This document shows positions 9,581-21,400 of a DNA stretch of 64,000 nucleotides, in pieces. The notes under the pieces are model-generated. The model did not search any database. It was not told the DNA's origin and saw only the letters and a program-made list of their open reading frames with translations. Source of the stretch: Flectonema sp. DT1601 (taxonomy: Eukaryota > Euglenozoa > Diplonemea > Diplonemida > Diplonemidae); the NCBI GenBank assembly GCA_964019425.1, contig OZ025854.1, positions 248,001-312,000 of the forward strand. The letters are read 5' to 3'. The position numbers were made by a program, and so were the translations under genes. Position 1 is the first letter of the stretch. Each line of letters starts with the position of its first letter.

Positions 9581-10749
9581 CTTTTTAATTGTTTTAAAGA
9601 AAAAACAATCAGTTTAGCGTCTTGACCAGGACGGAAAATAGTAAGTAATCGACATAGTCGATCGATAAAAAAAAAAAACAATGATAACATTGTTTATTCC
9701 TTTTTTTTTTTTTTTATTCTTTTTATTTATTTTTAAAGAAAAAACAATCAGTTTAGCGTCCTGACCAGGACGGAAAATAGAAAGTAATCGACATAGTCGA
9801 TCGATAAAAAAAACAATGATAACATTGTTTATTCTTTTTTTTTTTTTATTTTAATTCTTTTTATTTATTTTTAAAAAGAAAAAAAATGGAAAATAGAAAT
9901 TAGTCAACAAAGTCGAACGATAAAAAAAAACAATGATAACATTGTTTATTCTTTTTTTTTTTTATTTTTTTTATATTCTTTTTTATTAATTTTGAAAAAA
10001 AAACAATCAGTTTAGCGTCTTGACCAGGACGGAAAATAGAAAGTAATCGACATAGTCGATCGATAAAAAAAAACAATGATAACATTGTTTATTCTTTTTT
10101 TTTTTATTTTAAATTCTTTTTATTTATTTTTTAAAGAAAAAAAACGGAAAATAGAAATTAGTCGACAAAGTCGAACGATAAAAAAAAACAATGATAACAT
10201 TGTTTATTCTTTTTTTTGTATTTTTTTATATTCTTTTTTATTAATTTTGAAAAAAAAACAATCAGTTTAGCGTCTTGACCAGGACGGAAAATAGGAAGTA
10301 ATCGACATAGTCGATCGATAAAAAAAACAATGATAACATTGTTTATTCTTTTTTTTTTTTTTTTTTTTTAAATTCTTTTTATTTATTTTTTAAAGAAAAA
10401 AAAAACGGAAAATAGAAATTAGTCAACAAAGTCGAACGATAAAAAAAAACAATGATAACATTGTTTATTCTTTTTTTTTATTTTTTTTTTTTAATATTTT
10501 TTTTTTATTTTGAAAAAAAAACAATCAGTTTAGCGTCTTGACCAGGACGGAAAATAGAAAGTAATCGACATAGTCGATCGATAAAAAAAACAATGATAAC
10601 ATTGTTTATTCTTTTTTTCGTATTTTTTTATATTCTTTTTTATTAATTTTGAAAAAAAAAAACAATCAGTTTAGCGTCTTGACCAGGACGGAAAATAGAA
10701 AGTGATCGACATAGTCGATCGATAAAAAAAACAATGATAACATTGTTTA

Positions 10750-10784
<35 letters not shown>

Positions 10785-12686
10785 CTTTTTATTTATTTTT
10801 TAAAGAAAAAAAAAACGGAAAATAGAAATTAGTCAACAAAGTCGAACGATAAAAAAAACAATGATAACATTGTTTATTCTTTTTTTTTATTTTTTTTTTT
10901 TAATATTTTTTTTTATTTTGAAAAAAAAAAAAACAATCAGTTTAGCGTCTTGACCAGGACGGAAAATAGAAAGTAATCGACATAGTCGATCGATAAAAAA
11001 AAAACAATGATAACATTGTTTATTCTTTTTTTTTATTTTAAATTCTTTTTATTTATTTTTTAAAGAAAAAAAACGGAAAATAGAAATTAGTCGACAAAGT
11101 CGAACGATAAAAAAAAACAATGATAACATTGTTTATTCTTTTTTTTTTGTATTTTTTTTAATATTCTTTTTTATTAATTTTGAAAAAAAAAACAATCAGT
11201 TTAGCGTCTTGACCAGGACGGAAAATAGAAAGTGATCGACATAGTCGATCGATAAAAAAACAATGATAACATTGTTTATTCTTTTTTTTTTTATTTTAAA
11301 TTCTTTTTATTTATTTTTTAAAGAAAAAAAAAAAAAAACGGAAAATAGAAATTAGTCGACAAAGTCGAACGATAAAAAAAAACAATGATAACATTGTTTT
11401 TCCTTTTTTTTTTTTTTTTTTTTATATTCTTTTTTATTAATTTTGAAAAAAAAAAAAAACAATCAGTTTAGCGTCTTGACCAGGACGGAAAATAGAAAGT
11501 GATCGACATAGTCGATCGATAAAAAAAAACAATGATAACATTGTTTATTCTTTTTTTTTATTTTAAATTCTTTTTATTTATTTTTTAAAGAAAAAAAACG
11601 GAAAATAGAAATTAGTCAACAAAGTCGAACAATAAAAAAAAACAACGATAACATTGTTTATTCTTTTTTTTTTGTATTTTTTTTAATATTCTTTTTTATT
11701 AATTTTGAAAAAAAAAACAATCAGTTTAGCGTCTTGACCAGGACGGAAAATAGAAAGTGATCGACATAGTCGATCGATAAAAAAAAACAATGATAACATT
11801 GTTTATTCTTTTTTTTTATTTTAAATTCTTTTTATTTATTTTTTAAAGAAAAAAAACGGAAAATAGAAATTAGTCAACAAAGTCGAACAATAAAAAAAAA
11901 CAACGATAACATTGTTTATTCTTTTTTTTTGTATTTTTTTTAATATTCTTTTTTATTAATTTTGAAAAAAAAAACAATCAGTTTAGCGTCTTGACCAGGA
12001 CGGAAAATAGAAAGTGATCGACATAGTCGATCGATAAAAAAACAATGATAACATTATTTATTCTTTTTTTTTTATTTTAAATTCTTTTTATTTATTTTTT
12101 AAAGAAAAAAAACGGAAAATAGAAATTAGTCGACAAAGTCGAACGATAAAAAAAAACAATGATAACATTGTTTATTCTTTTTTTTTTGTAATTTTTTTAA
12201 TATTCTTTTTTATTAATTTTGAAAAAAAAAACAATCAGTTTAGCGTCTTGACCAGGACGGAAAATAGAAAGTGATCGACATAGTCGATCGATAAAAAAAA
12301 CAATGATAACATTGTTTATTCTTTTTTTTTATTTTAAATTCTTTTTATTTATTCTTTAAAGAAAAGAAACGGAAAATAGAAATTAGTCGACAAAGTCGAA
12401 CGATAAAAAAAAAACAATGATAACATTGTTTATTCTTTTTTTTTTTTTTTTTTTTATATTCTTTTTTATTAATTTTGAAAAAAAAACAATCAGTTTAGCG
12501 TCTTGACCAGGACGGAAAATAGAAAGTGATCGACATAGTCGATCGATAAAAAAACAATGATAACATTGTTTATTCTTTTTTTTTATTTTAAATTCTTTTT
12601 ATTTATTCTTTAAAGAAAAGAAACGGAAAATAGAAATTAGTCGACAAAGTCGAACGATAAAAAAAAACAATGATAACATTGTTTAT

Positions 12687-12721
<35 letters not shown>

Positions 12722-13660
12722 TTCTTTTTTATTAATTTTGAAAAAAAAACAATCAGTTTAGCGTCTTGACCAGGACGGAAAATAGAAAGTGATCGACATA
12801 GTCGATCGATAAAAAAACAATGATAACATTGTTTATTCTTTTTTTTTATTTTAAATTCTTTTTATTTATTCTTTAAAGAAAAGAAACGGAAAATAGAAAT
12901 TAGTCGACAAAGTCGAACGATAAAAAAAAACAATGATAACATTGTTTATTCTTTTTTTTTTTTTTTTTTTATATTCTTTTTTATTAATTTTGAAAAAAAA
13001 ACAATCAGTTTAGCGTCTTGACCAGGACGGAAAATAGAAAGTGATCGACATAGTCGATCGATAAAAAAACAATGATAACATTGTTTATTCTTTTTTTTAT
13101 TTAAATTCTTTTTATTTATTTTTTAAAGAAAAAAAACGGAAAATAGAAATTAGTCAACAAAGTCGAACAATAAAAAAAAACAATGATAACATTGTTTATT
13201 CTTTTTTTTTTTTTTTTTTTTTTATATTCTTTTTTATTAATTTTGAAAAAAAAACAATCAGTTTAGCGTCTTGACCAGGACGGAAAATAGAAAGTAATCG
13301 ACATAGTCGATCGATAAAAAAACAATGATAACATTGTTTATTCTTTTTTTTTTATTTTAAATTCTTTTTATTTATTCTTTAAAGAAAAGAAACGGAAAAT
13401 AGAAATTAGTCGACAAAGTCGAACGATAAAAAAAAAACAATGATAACATTGTTTATTCTTTTTTTTTTTTTTTTTATATATTCTTTTTATTAATTTTTTA
13501 AAAAAAAAAAACAATCAGTTTAGCGTCTTGACCAGGACGGAAAACTGGAAGTAATCGACATAGTCGATCGATAAAAAAAAACAATGATAACATTGTTTCA
13601 TCTTTTATATTTTTTAATTTTTTTTTTATATTTGAAGAAAAGAAAGAAGAAAAAAAAAAA
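9450..13660. repeat. Hairpin minisatellite in the 3' UTR of LINE E1
   Basis: Same two half-unit design as at 2570-5450, but with about 32 palindromes instead of about 22. The two ends match copy E2 closely, while the middle holds about 1.3 kb of extra units. The copy number has therefore changed by whole units since the copies separated. Variants such as TATTTTTTTATATTC versus TTTTTATATTC between palindromes distinguish sub-blocks. Confidence 0.85.
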
Positions 13661-14831
13661 ATAAAAAACAAGCGGAATTGATCATAATGGGTGGCAGGGG
13701 TTGATATAACTTCATTTGAAAATTCTTCTTTTTTAATTTCTTTTTTTTTGAAATTTTTTTTTTTTATTTAACAGGAGTTAAGATCACTTACATGAGTTAA
13801 CACAACACAGATACGAGAGTAGCAAACTGAGGTAACACTACCAATTCAACAAAAAATAATCAGGATCGGACACAAGGAGGAGAGTTCATTCTACCTCTCA
13901 CTGTCCTTGCTGGTATCTTAAGTGTCTTGGTATCTCTTTTGTGTCGGTATCTCGGAAGTGCTGGTATCTCGTATGTGCGTTGGTATCTCTTGCGTGTTGG
14001 TATCTCTTGCACATAAGAAAAAATATTGAGTTAACATGATCAGTTTTATTTAAAAATTAGAGACAGACCGGAACTATTTGAAAATAAAATGTAGATGGGA
14101 AACAGTGAAAATTAAAATGAATGATAAAATTAAATGAGATTTATGACATAACAGACCAGATAGAGAGTAATAAAGGGAAAAGGAAAACGGAAAGGGTTCA
14201 TTCACTTAGTTAAAGTTAAGACCGATTAGTCAGTTTAAGGTCTTGACTAGGACCAACAAAAAAAAAAAAAAATAAATAAATAACGATCAAGCTGAGCTGA
14301 TCTTGTTTTTATTAAAATAAGGGGAGCGGGAGGGATGGAAGGAATAAAGGAAAAAAAAAAGAAAAGGTCGATCAATTGGATCTGGTCGTCGAGAAGAAGA
14401 AGACAATTATTTTAAAGGTCGATCGGCATAGCCGATCGTTGAGAAAAATAACCAGATATAAATACAATCGGTTTAAATAAAAAAAAAAATAAATAAAAAA
14501 ATAAAAAAAGTTTAACGATCAAGCTGAGCTGATCTTGTTTTTATTAAAATAAGGGGAGCGGGAGGGATGGAAGGAATAAAGGAAAAAAAAGAAAAGGTCG
14601 ATCAATTGGATCTGATCGTCGAGAAGAAGAAAACAATTATTTTTTAAAAAAAAATTGATCGGTATAGCCGATCGTTGAGAAAAGAACAGATATAAATACA
14701 ATCGGTTTTGGTGATCGACGAGTGGAGCGATCACTTGACAAGAAGGAAAAAAGAAAGGACCGATTAATTGGGGCTTTGGTTGTATTCCCAAGGCATGTTT
14801 TTTTTTTTTTTTTTTTTTATTATTATTCATT

Positions 14832-14863
<32 letters not shown>

Positions 14864-15346
14864 CAATAATCACATTTTGTTCAAAAATATTTCATATTAG
14901 AGTAAAAGAAAAAGAAAAAAAGAAATAAGAGAAAAAAAAAAAAAACCATTGCTGGCCCCCTCACCACTCATAGAGGATGAGGAGGCCAGTAAGGCGTCAC
15001 TCAAATCTATGCCAAGCCTTGGGAACTTGGATTGGGGTTTAGACCATTTACAATTAACAATTAACAATTAACCTGATTAACGTTATGATCTGACGGACAT
15101 AAACATATCGACAAAATAATACAAATAAATAAATACTAATAGAAACTAGAACTTAGCAATCGTCATCTAAAGAGATTCTTCTGCGATCATGAAAGTTCGT
15201 TGAGGTTGGAGTTCGCTTTTTTTTTTTTTTGATAAGCGCTCAAACCAATTACAATTAACAATTAATCTGATTGACGTTATGATCGGACAGACATAAACAT
15301 ATCGACAAAATAATACAAATAATTTAATACTAATAGAAACTAGAAC
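13661..15346. repeat. LINE E1 3' UTR between coiled-coil stop and minisatellite
   Basis: From right to left this holds a 194-bp tandem duplication of the frame end (copies at 15345 and 15151), the conserved GGCCCCCTCACC block near 14955, homopolymers, and hairpins (CGATCGGC-ATA-GCCGATCG near 14420). It also holds a 232-bp tandem repeat (starts at 14281 and 14513) and the block of six GGTATCTC motifs (about 13907-14010). A segment resembling the satellite lies near 14066-14170. It is the uninterrupted reference for the insertion at 6208-6874. No gene is supported. Confidence 0.65.
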
Positions 15347-18300
15347 TTAGCAATCGTCATCTAAAAAGATTCTTCTGCGATCATGAGGATTCGTTGAAGG
15401 TGGAGTTCGCTTTTTTTGTGATAGGCGCTCCCTCGGACGCTTTGGGGTCTCATTTTCTTCTTGCGCTTCCTTTTCGGGTGGGTTAAAACCATTTGCCCAT
15501 GTTTGTAACTGAAATTTGAGAGCTCTGTTTTGGTCTTTTGCCAAATAGAGTTGCTCAGAGAGCTCACTGGCCATCTCCATCAACAACATGGAATGATCCA
15601 GTTGTTCTTTATGGATAGTCTTCTGTTGATAGCTCAACTCGGAGCATCGACGTTGCTCTTCCACTAGTTTTTCCGAGAGCAGCGCCACTTTCTCATTTGT
15701 CTGGAGAGAGTCACTTACCGCTTGACAGTAGTTGTCCAGTAAATCGAGTCTACCTTCGGACCATTGCCTCGCAATAGGTGAATCTTCCGTCGATGAGGTC
15801 GCCGCACTGTCTTTTTCTTGTTCCGTTTGAGCAGAAGACGATACCAGTAGTCTACTTTGAGACAGTTCAGAAGGGAACGTGATCAATGGAGAATGAGGTT
15901 TAAAAAAAAAGGAAAGACGGGGTTTGGGAGTCCAGGAGTAATAGGTTGTTGCGATGAGAGGGAGTCGATAATTCTTTACCGTGGACGTTGATTCGAATAA
16001 AAAAGGGGGTGTTGGGGAAAATTGTTGGGAAAAATGGGACAGTTGAGGGCCAGCACGCAATGTTGCGACCTCTTGTTGAGACAAATAGAGTTGAATTTTT
16101 GTTCCAGTTTCATCCCTACACTTAGATTCTAATTCATTGTTTAATAGAATGAACCTTTGTTGTAAGTTGAAATAAAACATTTCAGCGTGGTCCGCTCTTT
16201 GTGATTGTCGCGCCAGCTCGCTCGTCCTTTTTTCCTCCAGAGAGTTAGTTCTTTGAACTAATGAGAGAAGAGAACTTTTCACTAAATCACATTCAGCGAT
16301 CAGGTGTTGATTCTCTTTTTCCAATAGTTCACGTTTTTTCTGTTCCGTTTCTACGTTAAAGACAGATGGGGGTGCGGATAGATTTAAAGGGAGTGGGCTG
16401 TGAGATACACTCTCGGCGGCCCGTTGTTTGGATGCTTTGTTCTCAATAGACAATCCATTCAGTAGCTGCTTGTCATTCTCAAGGGAGGCTGACATCGCAT
16501 TAAAGTAAAATAAAAATAGAACATAAAACATTCGTTCTTTCATTTGTTCTAGTTCGTTTTCTAAAATCTGGCATTTCAAGGAAAGTTTCAGCCTTAATCT
16601 TCCTTCTTTTTTATTGTACAAGGGGGTTTGGGAACCCATGTCAGATTGACTTCTTATCACTATAGCGAAATCAGCAGGAAGTGTTTGCGATCCCGTTGAC
16701 ATGAGTTCAGGTGGGGAATTCTGGAGAGAGATGGAAGAAATAGAAGAGAATGACAAGGAGAGTCCAGTGAGCTCATCCTCATCTAACAAAAAAGAAGGGG
16801 CCGGGGAGGAAGAAGAACCATTGGCAATGAGTAGAATAGAAAGAGCCGATGCGTAACAAGTTTGCCAGATAAAACATTTCTCAAGCCACGATCTTTCAAT
16901 GGTGAGCTTTTCGATCGTTTTCAGTTTTGTTACTTTGTGGATTTTGACTTCTTCCACAGGGAAGATTTCTTTACCATCTTTTATAAAACTTGCGGTGGCA
17001 GGTTCTTCTTTAATGCTGCGCATTAGTGGTCTTGAATGCCACGTGGGGAGGTTCCTCGTCTGGAACAGAACATATGAGCACTGTCTGGCGATTCTGGTGC
17101 ATTCACAAAATAAAGCTTTTGTTGATGCTAAAGGTGAACCGATGTGACGTGTCCAGATGTTCAGCTGGTCCATGCAGATGTTTCCTCGTACGCCAACTTC
17201 AATAGTAAAAATGTTACAGTCGAAGCCATTAGCGATGATCGAGTCTCTTAGCTTTAGGTATTTCTTTTCCTTTAAGACATGAGAGGTTTCGAAACGATCT
17301 TCATTTGGACACGTCAGCTCCAGAATCAGTGCTCTTTTCGCAAAAAAAGAATAAATAAAAATGTCTGGTCTTAGAGAGGACGAGACATGGCACACTTCAA
17401 GAGGAACAATTAGGCGGTTATCACCGACATCGTCGAGGATGACCCAATCATTCGCTAGTGAGAGTTCGCCTGTCTCTTTAGAAATTCTTTCTAGGGGTTT
17501 ATTTTCCCCTGTTTTTAAAAAAGTTTGAGAGGGAGGCGGGAGGTTTTCTTTTCTTTTGTTGGCTTTTATTATCAACTCTTCCAAGAAGATAACAATGCGT
17601 TTTAGAACGCTGTCGTGACGCCACGTGAACCTCCCTTGTGTTAAAGAGACAGGACAGCCTGTTAAGACATGCCTGAGGGTAGGATTCACTTTGCCACACA
17701 AAACACAATTTTGGTCCACATTGGTGATGTTCCACCTCTTTAAATTATCTTGTGAGGGGAGGGTGTTTGTAACCGCTTTCAGTTGAAATGAGATATAGGC
17801 AGGATTTCCCTCCCTAAGTACCTTATTCCAGGTGAAGTCGTTTATCATACATTTAGACCACTCCTTCCACTGACCTTGGACTTGTAAATTATTCAAAGAG
17901 TTCAGTAGTTCATCTGTGGCTTCCACTTCAAAACGCTTAAGGAGATCGGGGCGAGTAGTACGTAGATCGCGCAATCGGTGACCAAGACCAGCTGATTGCT
18001 TCGCAAGAGAACGGTAAGAAAAAAACTTAATAAGGCGCTCCCACTCAGCAGAAGCTGAAAACTTTTTCGACCAATTGGACGATTTCTCCATAATAACATT
18101 GTAGACACCGTGCATGTCAGAGTCCTGTGAGGATCTGAGGATGTCTAGTTTAATTGATTGCGCTTGTTTATATAGCGTCTCAACTCTTTTGTGTCTGAGA
18201 CCAACAGTGTTCTTTGAACCGGTAAAAAGGATGACTGTGTTCGCAGAGCGGACAAATCCCCACCATTTCTTCAAAAAAGGTTTAATAATTTTGTCCAATT

Positions 18301-18425
18301 TTTTGGCAAAAGGGAGAGATAAGTCATGGATCATTAAACTCCATGTTAACCTTGACAATAACAAGTGTTGGACAGACCAAGCCTTCTGAGACCCATATAG
18401 TGGCATGGCGTCGACTTTTTTTATA
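15347..18425 (-). CDS. LINE E1 polyprotein, C-terminal part: RT thumb, CCHC, PD-(D/E)XK endonuclease, coiled coil
   Basis: The frame is open from the satellite junction at 18425 to a stop at 15347; the first Met, at 18406, is internal to RT. Numbered from it: 1-180 is the RT C-terminal/thumb region (SRLTWSLMIHDLSLPF, KKWWGFVRSANT). C234, C237, H246 and C251 form a C-x2-C-x8-H-x4-C knuckle. RPD at 346-348, E363 (ILELTCP) and K381/Y383 form a PD-(D/E)XK restriction-like endonuclease, which in R2-type elements nicks the target DNA for target-primed reverse transcription. Residues 530-580 are a Ser/acidic linker. Residues 600-637 are helical and hydrophobic. From 685 there is a two-part coiled coil, ending in a basic tail. 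Known R2-like proteins end soon after the endonuclease, so the extra ~450 residues are unusual. More than a thousand open codons suggest recent activity. Confidence 0.85.
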
Positions 18426-21400
18426 GCATTATAATAACAGGCTAAGTCATTTGTAGTTCATAGTTTACCTTTGATTTTATAACTTCACACAGGGTACTAT
18501 GAACGATGAGAGATCCAGTGGGATCACTCAGGGTCTAGTAGAGACCACCAATGTTGTGCGTTGATAGGCAAGGTGACCAACCTTGACATTCTTTCTTTTC
18601 TCTCCTGTTGTGACAAACACAAAATACACACACAGCTTACAGTGTGTTCTTTGTGTATGTTTTCTTCAGGTGTGAGTAGTTTTTTTGTTCTTGCTCTTCA
18701 GGGAGGGCCTTAGCCAAAAGCTAACAGTCCAAATCTCACCTGGAAATTCAACTCAGTCCTTGTCAGTTTTGGCATCAAACTTGTAATGGTTTAATCATTA
18801 CAGGTTATTTACTGAAATATTTGTTCTAAAAGTTGCTAAGTATTTCTCACTTAGAAATTTTTTATTTTTTTTATTTTCAGCTTAATTAGCTACAAATTGT
18901 TTCTACTAAGTGTTTCTCACTTAGATTTTTTTTTTGCTTTTCAGCTCCTTAAAAGCTGCTAAGTGTTTCTGCTAAGTGTTTCTCACTTAGAATCTTATTG
19001 TTATGTTCGTTTTCTATCCCCTCTTCTATCCCTTTTGTTCAAAAAAAGCGGGAGGAAATTCTCTCATTCATGCTAAGATGCACTCTGAACTTTGATTTTT
19101 TGATCTGAGTGTGAGGGAATGACCTGTTAGTGCATTGGGCATAAGCTGGGCTGCAGTTTAGATGTCTTAGGTGTTAATAAGGGGTTCCTCTTAGCATTTT
19201 TCTTTGTTACCACCTTATGATTTTCTTGAAGAAAAAAAATAGAAGTCATAATGGTGCTTCCCTCTGGAAGGGTTGTAAGCCATGGTGTCCAACTAAATTA
19301 AAGGACAAGTCTGGGATAATCCCTGCCAGAGGGGCGAGTATTCTACCATGGTTGAAATACTCTGGCAACTGATCTTCAATTTTATGTTGTTTGTTAGCTG
19401 CTGGTGTATCTTGATTATGTGTTGATACTTGCATTTTTTTATTTGTAATCTTCTATTACAATTCTCTTTCTGTTCTGGTCTGTTACTTCATTTGTCTTGT
19501 TTAACTTCAGTTATATGCATTTTACTTTTTATTGTTTCCCATCTACTTTTTATTTTCTATTAGTTCTGGTCAGAAACTCCTGGGCAGCAAGAAGGAAAGT
19601 AGTTAAGTACTTCTGGGTGTTTGGCATCACCCCCCATAGTGAGCAAGTACAACAGGTAGCATTGGTAGTCTGTTGATCCTGAGTGATCCCAGCTACAGTT
19701 TTGTTTTTCTTTCTTTTTTTTAGAAGAAGATCAGGACATCCAAGCACTGCTGGATAGTTGCTGAATGCAGGGCCTGCCTGTGGCATTATAATAACAGGCT
19801 AAGTCATTTGTAGTTCATAGTTTACCTTTGATTTTATAACTTCACACAGGGTACTATGAACGATGAGAGATCCAGTGGGATCACTCAGGGTCTAGTAGAG
19901 ACCACCAATGTTGTGCGTTGATAGGCAAGGTGACCAACCTTGACATTCTTTCTTTTCTCTCCTGTTGTGACAAACACAAAATACACACACAGCTTACAGT
20001 GTGTTCTTTGTGTATGTTTTCTTCAGGTGTGAGTAGTTTTTTTGTTCTTGCTCTTCAGGGAGGGCCTTAGCCAAAAGCTAACAGTCCAAATCTCACCTGG
20101 AAATTCAACTCAGTCCTTGTCAGTTTTGGCATCAAACTTGTAATGGTTTAATCATTACAGGTTATTTACTGAAATATTTGTTCTAAAAGTTGCTAAGTAT
20201 TTCTCACTTAGAAATTTTTTATTTTTTTTATTTTCAGCTTAATTAGCTACAAATTGTTTCTACTAAGTGTTTCTCACTTAGATTTTTTTTTTGCTTTTCA
20301 GCTCCTTAAAAGCTGCTAAGTGTTTCTGCTAAGTGTTTCTCACTTAGAATCTTATTGTTATGTTCGTTTTCTATCCCCTCTTCTATCCCTTTTGTTCAAA
20401 AAAAGCGGGAGGAAATTCTCTCATTCATGCTAAGATGCACTCTGAACTTTGATTTTTTGATCTGAGTGTGAGGGAATGACCTGTTAGTGCATTGGGCATA
20501 AGCTGGGCTGCAGTTTAGATGTCTTAGGTGTTAATAAGGGGTTCCTCTTAGCATTTTTCTTTGTTACCACCTTATGATTTTCTTGAAGAAAAAAAATAGA
20601 AGTCATAATGGTGCTTCCCTCTGGAAGGGTTGTAAGCCATGGTGTCCAACTAAATTAAAGGACAAGTCTGGGATAATCCCTGCCAGAGGGGCGAGTATTC
20701 TACCATGGTTGAAATACTCTGGCAACTGATCTTCAATTTTATGTTGTTTGTTAGCTGCTGGTGTATCTTGATTATGTGTTGATACTTGCATTTTTTTATT
20801 TGTAATCTTCTATTACAATTCTCTTTCTGTTCTGGTCTGTTACTTCATTTGTCTTGTTTAACTTCAGTTATATGCATTTTACTTTTTATTGTTTCCCATC
20901 TACTTTTTATTTTCTATTAGTTCTGGTCAGAAACTCCTGGGCAGCAAGAAGGAAAGTAGTTAAGTACTTCTGGGTGTTTGGCATCACCCCCCATAGTGAG
21001 CAAGTACAACAGGTAGCATTGGTAGTCTGTTGATCCTGAGTGATCCCAGCTACAGTTTTGTTTTTCTTTCTTTTTTTTAGAAGAAGATCAGGACATCCAA
21101 GCACTGCTGGATAGTTGCTGAATGCAGGGCCTGCCTGTGGCATTATAATAACAGGCTAAGTCATTTGTAGTTCATAGTTTACCTTTGATTTTATAACTTC
21201 ACACAGGGTACTATGAACGATGAGAGATCCAGTGGGATCACTCAGGGTCTAGTAGAGACCACCAATGTTGTGCGTTGATAGGCAAGGTGACCAACCTTGA
21301 CATTCTTTCTTTTCTCTCCTGTTGTGACAAACACAAAATACACACACAGCTTACAGTGTGTTCTTTGTGTATGTTTTCTTCAGGTGTGAGTAGTTTTTTT

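Larger units (their letters stand above)
8981..18425 (-). mobile_element. LINE copy E1 (RLE-type non-LTR retrotransposon), 5'-truncated in RT
   Basis: Sense is minus. From 5' to 3': the frame enters within the RT thumb at 18425, then CCHC knuckle, endonuclease and coiled coil to the stop at 15347. After that come a 194-bp tandem duplication, hairpin blocks, the GGTATCTC block, a minisatellite of about 32 palindromes and the fixed 3' end at 8981. The 5' end abuts satellite array A at 18426. Palm motifs of RT and everything upstream are missing. The domain order RT-CCHC-PD(D/E)XK is that of the R2/R4/NeSL/Hero group of LINEs. The 3' UTR, about 6.4 kb, is exceptionally long for a LINE. Confidence 0.85.

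Noticed and set aside
6875-15120. Direct repeats at 6875-7600 and 14402-15120 as possible LTRs of one element
   Set aside because: They are the 3' UTRs of two tandem non-LTR copies. There is no primer-binding site or polypurine tract arrangement, and the coding content is RT-endonuclease of the R2-like type.
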